This document shows, in pieces, positions 45,108 to 53,630 of a stretch of DNA of 64,000 nucleotides. The stretch is from Hyphomicrobium_B sp001006785 (lineage in GTDB: Bacteria; Pseudomonadota; Alphaproteobacteria; Rhizobiales; Hyphomicrobiaceae): assembly GCF_001006785.1 (NCBI RefSeq), contig NZ_CDHO01000002.1, positions 744,001-808,000 of the forward strand. The letters are read 5' to 3'. Under the pieces are notes generated by a model. That model did no database searches. It was not told where the DNA came from and saw only the letters and a program-made list of their open reading frames with translations. The position numbers and the translations under genes are program-made. Position 1 is the stretch's first letter, and each line of letters begins with the position of its first letter.

Positions 45108-46895
45108 TCAATAAACGTCGCGCTGATAGCGCCCGGCTTTCGTCAATTCCTTGAGCTTGGCGCGACCGGCGTCTTCGTCGCCCTTGGCGGCTTCAGCGAG
45201 AATTTTGACGAGCGTCTGATCTACGTCCTTCGCCATGCCCTTCTCGTCGCCGCAGACATAGAGATGCGCGCCGTCCGCGAGCCATCCGGCGATTTCGTCC
45301 CGGCGCTCCCACAAGCGATGCTGGACGTAGATTTTCTCCGGCTGATCGCGCGAGAACGCGACGTCGATCCGGGTCAGATCGCCGGACGAGAGATAGTCCT
45401 GCCACTCGAGCTGATAGAGAAAATCGTTCGTGAAGCTGCGCTCTCCGAAGAACAGCCAGCTCTTGCCTTTTGCGCCAGTTGCAACCCGCTCTTCGACAAA
45501 TCCGCGATAGGGTGCGACGCCCGTACCGGCACCGATCATGATGATCGGCGTGTGCCCGTCCGGCGGCAGACGATAGTGCCGGTTCGGCTTGACGTAGATC
45601 CTCGCCGTCGATCCGACCTTGCGGCGTTCGCCAAGATACGTCGACGACACGCCCTTGCGCTCCTTGCCATGCGACGTCCAGCGCACGGCGCCGACCAGAA
45701 GATGCGCTTCGCCGGGATGCGCCTTGAGGCTCGACGCCACCGAATAGAGCCGTCCCGGCAGCGGACGGAGCAGCCCGACGAGTTGTTCCGCCGTCAGCTT
45801 TTCCGGGTACGCTTCGAACAGATCGACAAGCTGCCGGTCGGCGGCGAACTTCGGATACGCTTCGCCTTCGAGCAGAGCTTTGACGTCGCTGCGCCCGGTG
45901 AGCTTGGCATAATTTTCGACCGCGCCGCGTGACAGCGTAGTCACGTCGTACGACTTCTGCAGCTTGAGCAGCAGCGCAGCATCCGACGACAGACCGACCA
46001 CCTTCAGCAACTCATCGACAAGAACCGGATCGTTCTCGGGAATGATGCCGATGGCGTCGCCGGGCTGATAGCTGAATGCGGGATCTTCGAAGGCAAACTC
46101 AGCATGCCACGTTTCGCGCGACGATCCCGTGCCGTTGAGATTGACGAGGGCAGAGATCTCGGCTTCGAGCGGGTTTTCGGCCGTATAGCGCGGCTCGTCG
46201 TCATCGCCGCCTGCCGCAATCGCGCCACCGAAATCGACGTGAACGACCGTGCCGCCCGCAGCCGCATCAGGCGGCGCAAATTTGGCTAAGGACTTTTCCG
46301 TCCAGTCGGCGGCCTGCTTTGCGTAATCGAGGTCGAGGTCCGAGCGATCGGCAACGCGCACGCCGCCGAGTTCCTCCAACCGCGCATCTATCGCCTTGCC
46401 GGTCGCGCAGAACTGCGTGTACGCCGTATCGCCGAGCGCCAGTACGGCGAAGCGGACGCCATCGATGCGCGGCGCGGCATCGCTCATCAAAGCCTGATAG
46501 AAGTCGACGGCCCGGCTCGGCGGGTCGCCCTCGCCCCAGGTCGCCGCATAAACGACGATGTTTTTTGCCTTTGACAGCAACGCCAGATCGGCATCCGCCA
46601 TATCGAAGACTTTGGCGTCGAGACCGTGCTTCTGGGCAAGCTTCTTCGCCTTGCCGGCCAGCGCCTCGGTATTCCCGCTCTCGCTCGCATACAGGATCGT
46701 CAGAGGCTGCCGCGGCTTGGCGGCCGGAATGCCTGCCTGAACAGCGCCGCTGCCCTGGGCCGCTTCAAACCCCGCGAAGAACCCAGAAAGCCACGCACGC
46801 TGCTGTGGAGTTGTCTTTGCAACGACCTTGTTCAGCGTATCGATGTCTTCCGGCGCAAACGGAGCGTTGTGCGGAAGCAGTGGAATGGCAGTCAC
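45108..46895 (-). CDS. cysJ: Sulfite reductase flavoprotein (alpha) subunit
   Basis: Passes electrons from NADPH through FAD and FMN to CysI. The 595-residue protein begins with the CysJ-type extension (QQRAWLSGFFAGFEA), then a flavodoxin domain (YASESGNTEALA, about 72 onward), a connecting and FAD domain (RLYSVASS) and an NADPH domain (GAGTGVAPYRGFVEER, ending in AGRYQRDVY). I took the GTG at 46893-46895, which follows a GAGGAGAGC ribosome site. It is the first gene of cysJI. Confidence 0.93.
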   Translation of the reverse strand: MTAIPLLPHNAPFAPEDIDTLNKVVAKTTPQQRAWLSGFFAGFEAAQGSGAVQAGIPAAKPRQPLTILYASESGNTEALAGKAKKLAQKHGLDAKVFDMADADLALLSKAKNIVVYAATWGEGDPPSRAVDFYQALMSDAAPRIDGVRFAVLALGDTAYTQFCATGKAIDARLEELGGVRVADRSDLDLDYAKQAADWTEKSLAKFAPPDAAAGGTVVHVDFGGAIAAGGDDDEPRYTAENPLEAEISALVNLNGTGSSRETWHAEFAFEDPAFSYQPGDAIGIIPENDPVLVDELLKVVGLSSDAALLLKLQKSYDVTTLSRGAVENYAKLTGRSDVKALLEGEAYPKFAADRQLVDLFEAYPEKLTAEQLVGLLRPLPGRLYSVASSLKAHPGEAHLLVGAVRWTSHGKERKGVSSTYLGERRKVGSTARIYVKPNRHYRLPPDGHTPIIMIGAGTGVAPYRGFVEERVATGAKGKSWLFFGERSFTNDFLYQLEWQDYLSSGDLTRIDVAFSRDQPEKIYVQHRLWERRDEIAGWLADGAHLYVCGDEKGMAKDVDQTLVKILAEAAKGDEDAGRAKLKELTKAGRYQRDVY

Positions 46896-47529
46896 CGAAG
46901 GCTCTCCTCGTAACACTTGGCCGATCTACCGACGACGCCGCAGCGCACATTCGAGCGATCGGAAAAACCCTTTGCCAGCAAGACTTAATGAGGCTTACCG
47001 GCGGGATAGAAAAACAAACCGTTGGCGATGAGGTTGCGGATGCCTTTTGGCTTATGGTTGCCAGGAAGCCTCCGCGCATCCGTATAAGCTTATTTTACGT
47101 CCTATTGGAAGATTTTTCTACGCCGATGCGGCATTCCACCCCAAATATAAGAATAATTTTCTAACATACTAGCCGATTTCCGACCTCGGACGGCCGCTCC
47201 ACTCCCGGCCTAGCCCCGCACTCGGGTCGTTCCGACCGCCATGCCGCGCGAATCCCCTGCCGTGGGGTCGTGCGGTTCAAGAAAAAATTCCGACGTCATC
47301 ACCGACCAACTACGTTGCGCCGCGAAAGCGCTCACACGCAGACGTGATAGACGTTGATTTGAAAAGTTCTATCGCAACGTGATGTTGATACTGCGAACCC
47401 GGACGATCTTGACTTTGGTCGATCGATCCGCAGATTGGGCGCGCACAAGAAACGTGCCTGCACCAATCGGGTGGGCCCTCGGCGGGGCTTGCAGGAATGG
47501 AAAGCAGTTACCGCTTTGGAGGAACCACA
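46896..47529. other. Long intergenic region between cysJ and pqqA
   Basis: 634 nt between divergent operons with no supported gene. The left half (47060-47170) is markedly AT-rich and probably carries the cysJI promoter. The right half leads to pqqA; a TTGACT at 47411-47416 has no convincing -10 partner, so I cannot fix the pqq promoter. A leader of this length before pqqA leaves room for strong regulation. Confidence 0.5.
47150..47162. promoter_or_regulatory. Small inverted repeat in AT-rich cysJ upstream region
   Basis: AGAA-TAATT-TTCT at 47150-47162, inside a longer near-palindrome. It stands about 255 nt before cysJ. It could be an operator for a sulfur regulator (LysR or Rrf2 class), but such short AT-rich repeats also occur by chance. 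Confidence 0.25.
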
Positions 47530-47619
47530 ATGAAAATCTGGACGAAGCCCGCTGTGCGCGAGCAGGAAGTTGGTCTCGAAGTGACGAGCTACCTGCCGGC
47601 TGAGATCGACCTCATCTGA
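47530..47619 (+). CDS. pqqA: PQQ precursor peptide PqqA
   Basis: A 29-residue ribosomally made precursor: its glutamate and tyrosine are joined to form pyrroloquinoline quinone. The E17-V-T-S-Y21 motif is exactly the required ExxxY pair, and the start MKIWTKP is typical of methylotroph PqqA. A very strong GGAGGA ribosome site (47517-47522) fits the need for large amounts. It is the first gene of the pqqABCDE operon; the enzyme PqqE at 49813-50973 cross-links it. Confidence 0.97.
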   Translation: MKIWTKPAVREQEVGLEVTSYLPAEIDLI

Positions 47620-47662
47620 GGATTGATTTCTTCGGTCTCACAACACTGGTGAGATAACGGCG

Positions 47663-47691
47663 CGGCGGTCGGTGCGGTTCATCGGCCGCCG
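47663..47691 (+). other. Hairpin between pqqA and pqqB
   Basis: A 6-bp G/C stem (47663-47668 with 47686-47691) with a 17-nt loop in the 143-nt pqqA-pqqB gap. No T run follows, so it may be a partial terminator or an RNA-stabilising structure that keeps pqqA message above pqqBCDE. Confidence 0.4.
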
Positions 47692-47762
47692 TAGTCATAT
47701 CCTTGCAAACTTTTCTGCGCAGCCTCTTCGGCGAGACGGCGGGCGCAACGACACCGGTATCC

Positions 47763-48695
47763 ATGATCATAAAAGTGCTCGGGTCCTCCGCTGGGGGTGG
47801 ATTCCCGCAGTGGAACTGCAATGGCATGCAGTCGGCAAAGGTTCGCTCAGGCGCCGCCGGATTTAAGGCGCGCTTGCAATCGTCCCTCGCCGCTTCGAGC
47901 GACGGCAAGAACTGGGTGTTGCTCAACGCCTCGCCCGACATTCGCCAGCAGATCAACGAGACGCCTGAGTTGCACCCTGAATCGACGGGCGCAAAACGCA
48001 ATTCGCCGATCAAGGCCGTCGTCGTCACCAACGCCGACGTTGACCACATCATCGGACTGATCGGCCTCCGCGAAGGCCAGCCGTTTTCGATCTACGGTTC
48101 CGATCTCGTCCTCGCGACGTTGAAGGCAAATTCGGTTTTCAACGTCTGCAACCCCGAGATCGTGCCGCGCTTGGAACTCCCCTTCGACAGGCCGACCGAA
48201 CTGCATGGCGCCGGCGTCGATCTCGGACTGACGGTCGAAGCCTTCCCAGTCCCAGGCAAGGTTGCGCTCTTTTTGGAGAAAGGCGGCGCCAACGCAAATT
48301 ACGGCAGCCGCGACGGCGACACGATCGGCTTGAAAGTGACGGATCGTAAAACCGGCAAGTCGTTTTTCTACATTCCCGGCTGCGCCGAAGTCGATGCGGC
48401 GCTCGCCGATCGCATCCGCGGAGCCGATGTCATTTTCTTCGACGGCACGCTTTACGAAGACGGCGAAATGATCGCTCAAGGATTGTTGAACAAGACCGGC
48501 AAGCGAATGGGCCATATTTCGGTCTCCGGTCACGAAGGCTCTATCGCGGCTTTGAGCCATCTCAACGTTCGCCGAAAAATTTACGTTCACATCAACAACT
48601 CAAACCCGATCCTGGATGAAAATTCGGAAGCTCGAAAAGCTGTTGAAACAGCCGGGTGGGAGGTTGGTTTTGATGGAATGGAGGTCCGCTTATGA
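47763..48695 (+). CDS. pqqB: PQQ biosynthesis protein PqqB
   Basis: A metallo-beta-lactamase-fold oxygenase that hydroxylates the tyrosine part of the PQQ precursor. The 310-residue protein begins MIIKVLGSSAGGGFPQWNC, with the family's characteristic PQWNC. The metal-site motif is TNADVDHIIGL. The C terminus carries GHISVSGHEGS. The ATG at 47763 has no clear ribosome site, unlike pqqA. It overlaps pqqC by 4 nt (ATGA). Confidence 0.95.
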   Translation: MIIKVLGSSAGGGFPQWNCNGMQSAKVRSGAAGFKARLQSSLAASSDGKNWVLLNASPDIRQQINETPELHPESTGAKRNSPIKAVVVTNADVDHIIGLIGLREGQPFSIYGSDLVLATLKANSVFNVCNPEIVPRLELPFDRPTELHGAGVDLGLTVEAFPVPGKVALFLEKGGANANYGSRDGDTIGLKVTDRKTGKSFFYIPGCAEVDAALADRIRGADVIFFDGTLYEDGEMIAQGLLNKTGKRMGHISVSGHEGSIAALSHLNVRRKIYVHINNSNPILDENSEARKAVETAGWEVGFDGMEVRL

Positions 48696-49468
48696 ATCCG
48701 GTCAGCATTGGAAAGAAAACAGCAGAGCTTCGCGGAGACGAGCCGCCGATGCCGGTCGCCGAATTCGAAGCAGCCATTCGCGCGGTCGGTCCCGAGCGCT
48801 ATCACGACCTGCATCCCTTCCATCACATGCTTCACGGCGGCAAGCTGAACAAGGGACAGGTGCAGGCCTGGGCGCTTAATCGCTTCTGCTATCAGTCCGC
48901 CGTTCCGCGCAAGGACGCAGCACTCATCAGCCGGGTTTACGATCGCGAGCTTCGCCGCGAGTGGACGCATCGCATTCTCGACCATGATGGTCTGCTTCCT
49001 GATGAGGAAGGCGGCATCGAGCGCTGGCTCGTGCTGACGGACGGCCTCGGACTCGATCGCGAGTACGTCATCTCGCGGCGTGGCGCGCTTCCGGCGACCA
49101 TCTTCGCCGTCGAGGCTTACGTCACGTTCGTGCGCGAGCAGCCGCTGACGATCGCCGTTGCCTCCTCGCTGACCGAGCTGTTCGCGCCGAAGATTCACAA
49201 AGAACGCATCTCCGGCATGCTCGAGAACTACAACTTCATCGACGACAAGGTGATGGCGTATTTCAAACGCCGCCTGACGCAGGCTCCGCGCGACGCCGAT
49301 TTTGCACTGAACTACATCCTCAAGAACGCCCGCACGCGCGACGAACAGCAAGCCTGCATCGACGCGGTCCGCTTCAAATGCAATGTTCTCTGGGTGCAGC
49401 TCGACGCGCTCTACCACGCTTACGTCGACGGACACATTCCTCCGGGAGCCTTCCGGCCGGAGAATTAA
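48692..49468 (+). CDS. pqqC: Pyrroloquinoline-quinone synthase PqqC
   Basis: A cofactor-less oxidase that performs the last ring closure and eight-electron oxidation to PQQ. The 258-residue helical bundle shows YHDLHPFHHMLHGGKL with the active-site histidines, and RFCYQSAVPRKDA. It is a separate gene from pqqD, unlike the pqqCD fusion I recall in Methylobacterium. It is translationally coupled to pqqB. Confidence 0.96.
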   Translation: MNPVSIGKKTAELRGDEPPMPVAEFEAAIRAVGPERYHDLHPFHHMLHGGKLNKGQVQAWALNRFCYQSAVPRKDAALISRVYDRELRREWTHRILDHDGLLPDEEGGIERWLVLTDGLGLDREYVISRRGALPATIFAVEAYVTFVREQPLTIAVASSLTELFAPKIHKERISGMLENYNFIDDKVMAYFKRRLTQAPRDADFALNYILKNARTRDEQQACIDAVRFKCNVLWVQLDALYHAYVDGHIPPGAFRPEN

Positions 49469-49480
49469 CGAGGCTTACGT

Positions 49481-49783
49481 ATGAACGCAGAAGCACCGCG
49501 TACGAGAACGATGGTCGTCCCGGCTTCCAAGCCGGGACTGCCGACGCACATCAAGCTGCGCCACGACGCCGGCCGCGGTCGTTGGCACGTGCTTGCTCCC
49601 GAACGCGTGTTCGAGCCCGACCCCATAGCTGTCGAGATTTTGAAGCGCTGTGATGGCGCGACGAGTGTTGAGGAAATCGCCACCGCACTCGCAAAAGAGT
49701 ACAATGCACCGCTGCAAGAGATCCTCGCCGACACCATATCCATGTTGCAGGAACTCTCGGACAAGGGCGTGGTCAAAGCCTAG
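49481..49783 (+). CDS. pqqD: PQQ peptide chaperone PqqD
   Basis: A 100-residue winged-helix protein that binds PqqA and delivers it to PqqE. Recognisable motifs are GRGRWHVLAPERVFEPDPIA and LKRCDGATSVEEIATALAKEY. The first 20 residues are an unstructured extension. It lies 12 nt after pqqC. Confidence 0.95.
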   Translation: MNAEAPRTRTMVVPASKPGLPTHIKLRHDAGRGRWHVLAPERVFEPDPIAVEILKRCDGATSVEEIATALAKEYNAPLQEILADTISMLQELSDKGVVKA

Positions 49784-49812
49784 GACGCGTGAAACAGAAC
49801 GGAGCCGATGTC

Positions 49813-50973
49813 ATGAACGAAATCGCACCGTTGGAGCAGTTTTCGCCAGACCCAGTGGCGGAAGTGTGCGCACGCGCCCCTGTTGGTCTGCTCGCGGAAC
49901 TGACGCATCGCTGCCCGCTTCAGTGTCCTTACTGCTCGAACCCGCTGGAGCTTGACCGCGTCAACACGGAATTGACGACGGCCGAGTGGCAGGACGTCAT
50001 GCGTCAGGCAGCCGAACTCGGCATTCTGCAGATCCACCTCTCGGGTGGCGAGCCGACGCTTCGCAAGGATCTCGAGGATATCGTCGATGTGGCGGCGAAG
50101 GCTGGCCTCTACACGAACCTCATCACGGCGGGCGTGACGCTGACCGAAGATCGCCTGAAAAAGCTTCAGGACCTGGGCCTCGACCACGTTCAGCTGTCGA
50201 TCCAGGACGTCGACGACGCCAACGCCGAGCGCATGTCGGCCTATAAAGGCGGCCTCGCGAAAAAGCGCGAAGTCGGAAAGTGGGTGCGCAAGCTCGGCAT
50301 GCCGCTCACCATCAATGCGCCGATCCATCGCTTCAATATCGAGAACCTGCCGAACATCATCGACTTCGCCGTCGAGATGGGCGCCGGGCGTATCGAGGTT
50401 GCGAACATTCAGTATTACGCCTGGGCATTGAAGAACCGGGCGAGCCTGATGCCGACGCGCGCGCAAGTCATCAAGAGCGCCGAGATCGTCGAGGAGGCCA
50501 AGGAACGCCTGAAGGGCATTCTCGTCTTCGACTTCGTCGTTCCCGACTACTACGCAAAAACACCCAAGCCGTGCATGGGCGGATGGGGCCGCGGGGTCAT
50601 GAACGTCACCCCGCAGGGCAAGGTCCTTCCCTGCCACGCCTCCGAAACGATTCCCGGACTGATTTTCGATAACGTCAAGGATCGGCGCTTGGCCGACATC
50701 TGGCTCAACGGACAGGCCTTCCAGAAGTATCGTGGTACGAGCTGGATGAAAGAGCCCTGCCGCAGCTGCCCCCGCGCCGAAATCGACTTTGGCGGCTGCC
50801 GCTGCCAGGCGATGGCCTTCACAGGCGACGCCGACAACACCGATCCCGCGTGCAAGTTCTCCCCGTATCACGCCGCTTTCGTGTCGGCCGCCGAGCAGGA
50901 GAGCGCCGAAGCCGCGCCACCGCCTTTCGTCTACCGCCGCATGGGGCCAGCAAAGACGACATCGGATGAGTAG
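49813..50973 (+). CDS. pqqE: Radical SAM PqqA cross-linking enzyme PqqE
   Basis: Forms the carbon-carbon bond between Glu and Tyr of PqqA. The 386-residue protein has the radical SAM cluster motif C34-xxx-C38-xx-C41 (HRCPLQCPYCS) and the C-terminal SPASM region with cysteines for extra 4Fe-4S clusters (GKVLPCHASE, EPCRSCPRAEIDFGGCRC). I took the ATG at 49813 because GGAG lies 10 nt upstream; a GTG at 49789 is an alternative. Confidence 0.95.
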   Translation: MNEIAPLEQFSPDPVAEVCARAPVGLLAELTHRCPLQCPYCSNPLELDRVNTELTTAEWQDVMRQAAELGILQIHLSGGEPTLRKDLEDIVDVAAKAGLYTNLITAGVTLTEDRLKKLQDLGLDHVQLSIQDVDDANAERMSAYKGGLAKKREVGKWVRKLGMPLTINAPIHRFNIENLPNIIDFAVEMGAGRIEVANIQYYAWALKNRASLMPTRAQVIKSAEIVEEAKERLKGILVFDFVVPDYYAKTPKPCMGGWGRGVMNVTPQGKVLPCHASETIPGLIFDNVKDRRLADIWLNGQAFQKYRGTSWMKEPCRSCPRAEIDFGGCRCQAMAFTGDADNTDPACKFSPYHAAFVSAAEQESAEAAPPPFVYRRMGPAKTTSDE

Positions 50974-51125
50974 CGGCCAAGTTTTTGGCACTGCAAACAA
51001 TTAATCATTTCCGTGCGTCAATTCTGTTCGGCTGCCATTCAGAAAAAAAATGCCATTCTTGCCGCACTAAGTTATGAGTTGCAGCGTTGTCGTTGCCTAA
51101 AGGCGAAACGGGAAGGAAACTCAAG

Positions 51126-51482
51126 ATGCGCAAGTGGATTTTGGCGGCCGCCATGATCACCGCAGTACCAGTCGCAGCCGTTGCTGCTGACGCGGACGCG
51201 GGCAAAACAGTCTTCAACAAGTGCAAAGCCTGCCACCAGGTGGACAAGAATGCCGTCGGTCCGCACCTTGGCAATCTTCTCGGCCGCAAGGCTGGCTCGC
51301 TCGAAGACTACAAGTATTCGGATGCTCTGAAAAATTCCGGCATCACCTGGGATGAAGCCGCGCTCGACAAGTGGCTGCAGGGACCGGCGAAAGACGTTCC
51401 TGGCACGAAAATGATTTTCGCAGGGATCAAGGACGAAGGCGACCGCGCCAACCTGATCGAATATCTCAAGACGCTGAAGTAG
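51126..51482 (+). CDS. Small periplasmic cytochrome c (c2/c550 type)
   Basis: A 118-residue class I cytochrome c with signal peptide (1-20) and haem site C33-K-A-C36-H37; the distal methionine is M96 in GTKMIFAG. A GGAAGGA ribosome site precedes the ATG. It is too small for the MDH-specific cytochrome cL, but a cytochrome c of this type could take electrons from it toward the oxidase. It sits 152 nt after pqqE with its own terminator, so it probably has its own promoter. Confidence 0.92.
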   Translation: MRKWILAAAMITAVPVAAVAADADAGKTVFNKCKACHQVDKNAVGPHLGNLLGRKAGSLEDYKYSDALKNSGITWDEAALDKWLQGPAKDVPGTKMIFAGIKDEGDRANLIEYLKTLK

Positions 51483-51506
51483 GCTTCGACCTGCTCGATC
51501 GACAGA

Positions 51507-51540
51507 AGCGCCGCAGAGGGGTTCTGCGGCGCTTTTGTTT
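51507..51540 (+). terminator. Intrinsic terminator after cytochrome c
   Basis: A perfect 11-bp stem (51507-51517 with 51523-51533), 5-nt loop, then TTTTGTTTT. It ends the cytochrome gene before the convergent folK. Confidence 0.93.
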
Positions 51541-51596
51541 TGCGTTCACGCAGAGAACAATAATTTCTAAGCAGGAAAGATACTGCCGTTCGATCG

Positions 51597-52127
51597 TCAC
51601 GGCCCGGCGAGCGGTTGCACGTCGCTGGAGTCAAGGCGCGACAACATCTCGTCGATCGACGCGCCATCGATCCTGACGTCCGGAGCGACGTCCTTGAGCG
51701 GCACGAGCACGAACGCTCGCTCGGCGATCCGCGGATGCGGAACGACAAGATCAGGCTCAACGATTTTCTGGTCGCGGAAGGTTAGGATATCGACGTCGAT
51801 ATTGCGCGGGCCCCAGCGCTGCGTGCGAACGCGCGCCATGCCGTTTTCGACCGCCTGGCATCGCGCCAGCAGCTCTCGCGCTGAGACGTCAGCTTGAACC
51901 GCAATGCAGGCATTGACGAACCAATCCTGGTCCGTCACGCCCCACGGCGCGGTCCGATAATATCGCGAACGTGCAACGAGCTTGACGACGCCGTCCGCCG
52001 TCAAACGCGCGATCGCGTCTTCGATGTTGCCGACCCTGTCGCCGATGTTCGAACCGAGCCCCAGCACAGCGTCGAACGGCAAGCTGCGTGGAACTTCCGT
52101 CGCTGGGCGCGAATGACTTTGCGGCAT
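51597..52127 (-). CDS. folK: Hydroxymethyl-dihydropterin pyrophosphokinase
   Basis: Transfers pyrophosphate to 6-hydroxymethyl-7,8-dihydropterin. The 176-residue protein shows VLGLGSNIGDR, SRYYRTAPWG and the signature RWGPRNIDVDIL. The usual product feeds folate. Next to beta-RFAP synthase it could also supply the pterin pyrophosphate for methanopterin, where the archaeal route uses the same intermediate; this is inference. It follows the pterin dehydratase gene by 12 nt on the minus strand. Confidence 0.92.
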   Translation of the reverse strand: MPQSHSRPATEVPRSLPFDAVLGLGSNIGDRVGNIEDAIARLTADGVVKLVARSRYYRTAPWGVTDQDWFVNACIAVQADVSARELLARCQAVENGMARVRTQRWGPRNIDVDILTFRDQKIVEPDLVVPHPRIAERAFVLVPLKDVAPDVRIDGASIDEMLSRLDSSDVQPLAGP

Positions 52128-52139
52128 CTGGCGTGCGGC

Positions 52140-52517
52140 TCAGTCGTACTTGATATATGCGAACCGCTGATCGTTATGCGGCGTGCCTTCGAGACCCTTG
52201 CCTTCCTTGCCCGGCTGCCAATGCACCACGTCCTCGATCTTCTTTGCCAGTTCGAGATCCTTCGACGTGATGCCCTTTGCCGAATGCGTCACCAAACGCA
52301 CTTCAACCCAGGCATAAGACGCGGTGATATCCGGATGATGCCACGCCGCTTCGGCCAGATGCCCGACCGTGTTAACGACCATCAGCGTACCCTTCCAGCT
52401 TGCCGTCTTGTAGGTGCGCCGGATCCAGCCGTCCTCAAGCTTCCACGCCGGTAGATTGGCCTCCAACCAGGCCTTAACGTCGGCTTCAGACATCGCTTTT
52501 TCACGTTCCGCACTCAT
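52140..52517 (-). CDS. Pterin-4a-carbinolamine dehydratase family protein
   Basis: A 125-residue PhhB/DCoH-like protein with the family core (HHPDITASYAWVEVRL), but the N-terminal part and the C terminus differ from typical PhhB, with an extension of about 20 residues. No phenylalanine hydroxylase is nearby, so a role in recycling biopterin is doubtful. The position beside folK and divergent from beta-RFAP synthase suggests a role in methanopterin chemistry. GGAG precedes the ATG at 52515-52517; M9 (52493) is an alternative start. Confidence 0.82.
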   Translation of the reverse strand: MSAEREKAMSEADVKAWLEANLPAWKLEDGWIRRTYKTASWKGTLMVVNTVGHLAEAAWHHPDITASYAWVEVRLVTHSAKGITSKDLELAKKIEDVVHWQPGKEGKGLEGTPHNDQRFAYIKYD

Positions 52518-52633
52518 CTTGCCCTTAATCTCCTTTTGTCGGACAACTCGACTAGGAGCCTAGCGCTCCTTCCCCCGCCAACGCAAACCCGATGCAGCTG
52601 CTTGGACAACGCCAAGGAAAGGAATTCCGCTTC

Positions 52634-53602
52634 GTGAGTCTCTCATCCGCGTCTTCGGCAACGATCCGCGTCAGGGCTCCGGCTCGGCTGCACCTTGGTT
52701 TCCTCGACTTGAACGGCGCCATCGGCCGGCGCTTCGGCAGCATCGGACTGGCCGTTGATCACCCGGAGACGGAACTGACGCTGAAACGTTCCGCACGGCA
52801 CGAGGCCCACGGGTTCGAAAGCGCACGCGCACTGGCGCTCGTTAAAAAATTCGCAGGCGACACGAAAGGCGCGGGATATTCCGTCGACGTGCAAAAAGCC
52901 ATTCCCGCCCATGCAGGCTTGGGCTCCGGCACGCAGCTCGCACTCTCGATCGGCGCAGCGATCGCGCGGATGGAAGGCCGGACGCTCACTCCCGACGATC
53001 TCGCGCAACTCGGCGAGCGCGGCGCCCGATCCGGCATCGGCCTCGCAGCGTTTGCGTCTGGCGGCTTCATCGTCGACGGCGGCAAGGGCGCCGACGACCG
53101 TCCCCCTCCCCTGACGGTGCGCTGCGACTTCCCTGACGCCTGGCGCGTCATGTTGATCTTTGAAAGGGACAGCGCCGGCGTTTCAGGCGAAGCCGAGACG
53201 ACAGCTTTCGCCGACCTGCCCGAATTTCCGCAAAGCTCGGCAGCGCACATCTGCCACCTGGTACTGATGAAACTTATTCCGGGATTGAAGGAAACTGACC
53301 TCGCCGCGTTCGGCTCTGCGCTGACGGAAATACAAGAGATCGTCGGCGGTTATTTCGCGAGCAAGCAGGGCGGCAGCGTCTGGACGAGCCCCGCCGTTGG
53401 ACGGCTTGCCCATCGCATGCGCGACCTCGGCGCACGGGGCATCGGACAGAGTTCTTGGGGGCCCACGGGGTTCGCATTTGTCGACAGCCCCGATGCAGCA
53501 CAACGCCTCTATGATTCTTTAGTCGAAGAGGCTAAAGGCGACGGTCTCAGCATTCTCGTTGCGCAAGGCCGAAACACCGGCGCCAGCATCGAAGCCAGCT
53601 AA
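52634..53602 (+). CDS. mptG: Beta-ribofuranosylaminobenzene 5'-phosphate synthase
   Basis: The first committed step of H4MPT synthesis: it condenses p-aminobenzoate with PRPP, losing CO2 and pyrophosphate. The 322-residue protein is a GHMP-kinase-fold member: RAPARLHLGFLDLNGAIGRRFGSIG at the start and the glycine-rich IPAHAGLGSGTQLALS. It ends with GIGQSSWGPTGFAFV. I chose the GTG at 52634 (GGAA nine nt upstream); the ATG at 52592 would add 14 residues. It starts the plus-strand H4MPT operon. Confidence 0.93.
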   Translation: MSLSSASSATIRVRAPARLHLGFLDLNGAIGRRFGSIGLAVDHPETELTLKRSARHEAHGFESARALALVKKFAGDTKGAGYSVDVQKAIPAHAGLGSGTQLALSIGAAIARMEGRTLTPDDLAQLGERGARSGIGLAAFASGGFIVDGGKGADDRPPPLTVRCDFPDAWRVMLIFERDSAGVSGEAETTAFADLPEFPQSSAAHICHLVLMKLIPGLKETDLAAFGSALTEIQEIVGGYFASKQGGSVWTSPAVGRLAHRMRDLGARGIGQSSWGPTGFAFVDSPDAAQRLYDSLVEEAKGDGLSILVAQGRNTGASIEAS

Positions 53603-53630
53603 AGCCAAAGAAACGGAGCTTGAAAGACCC

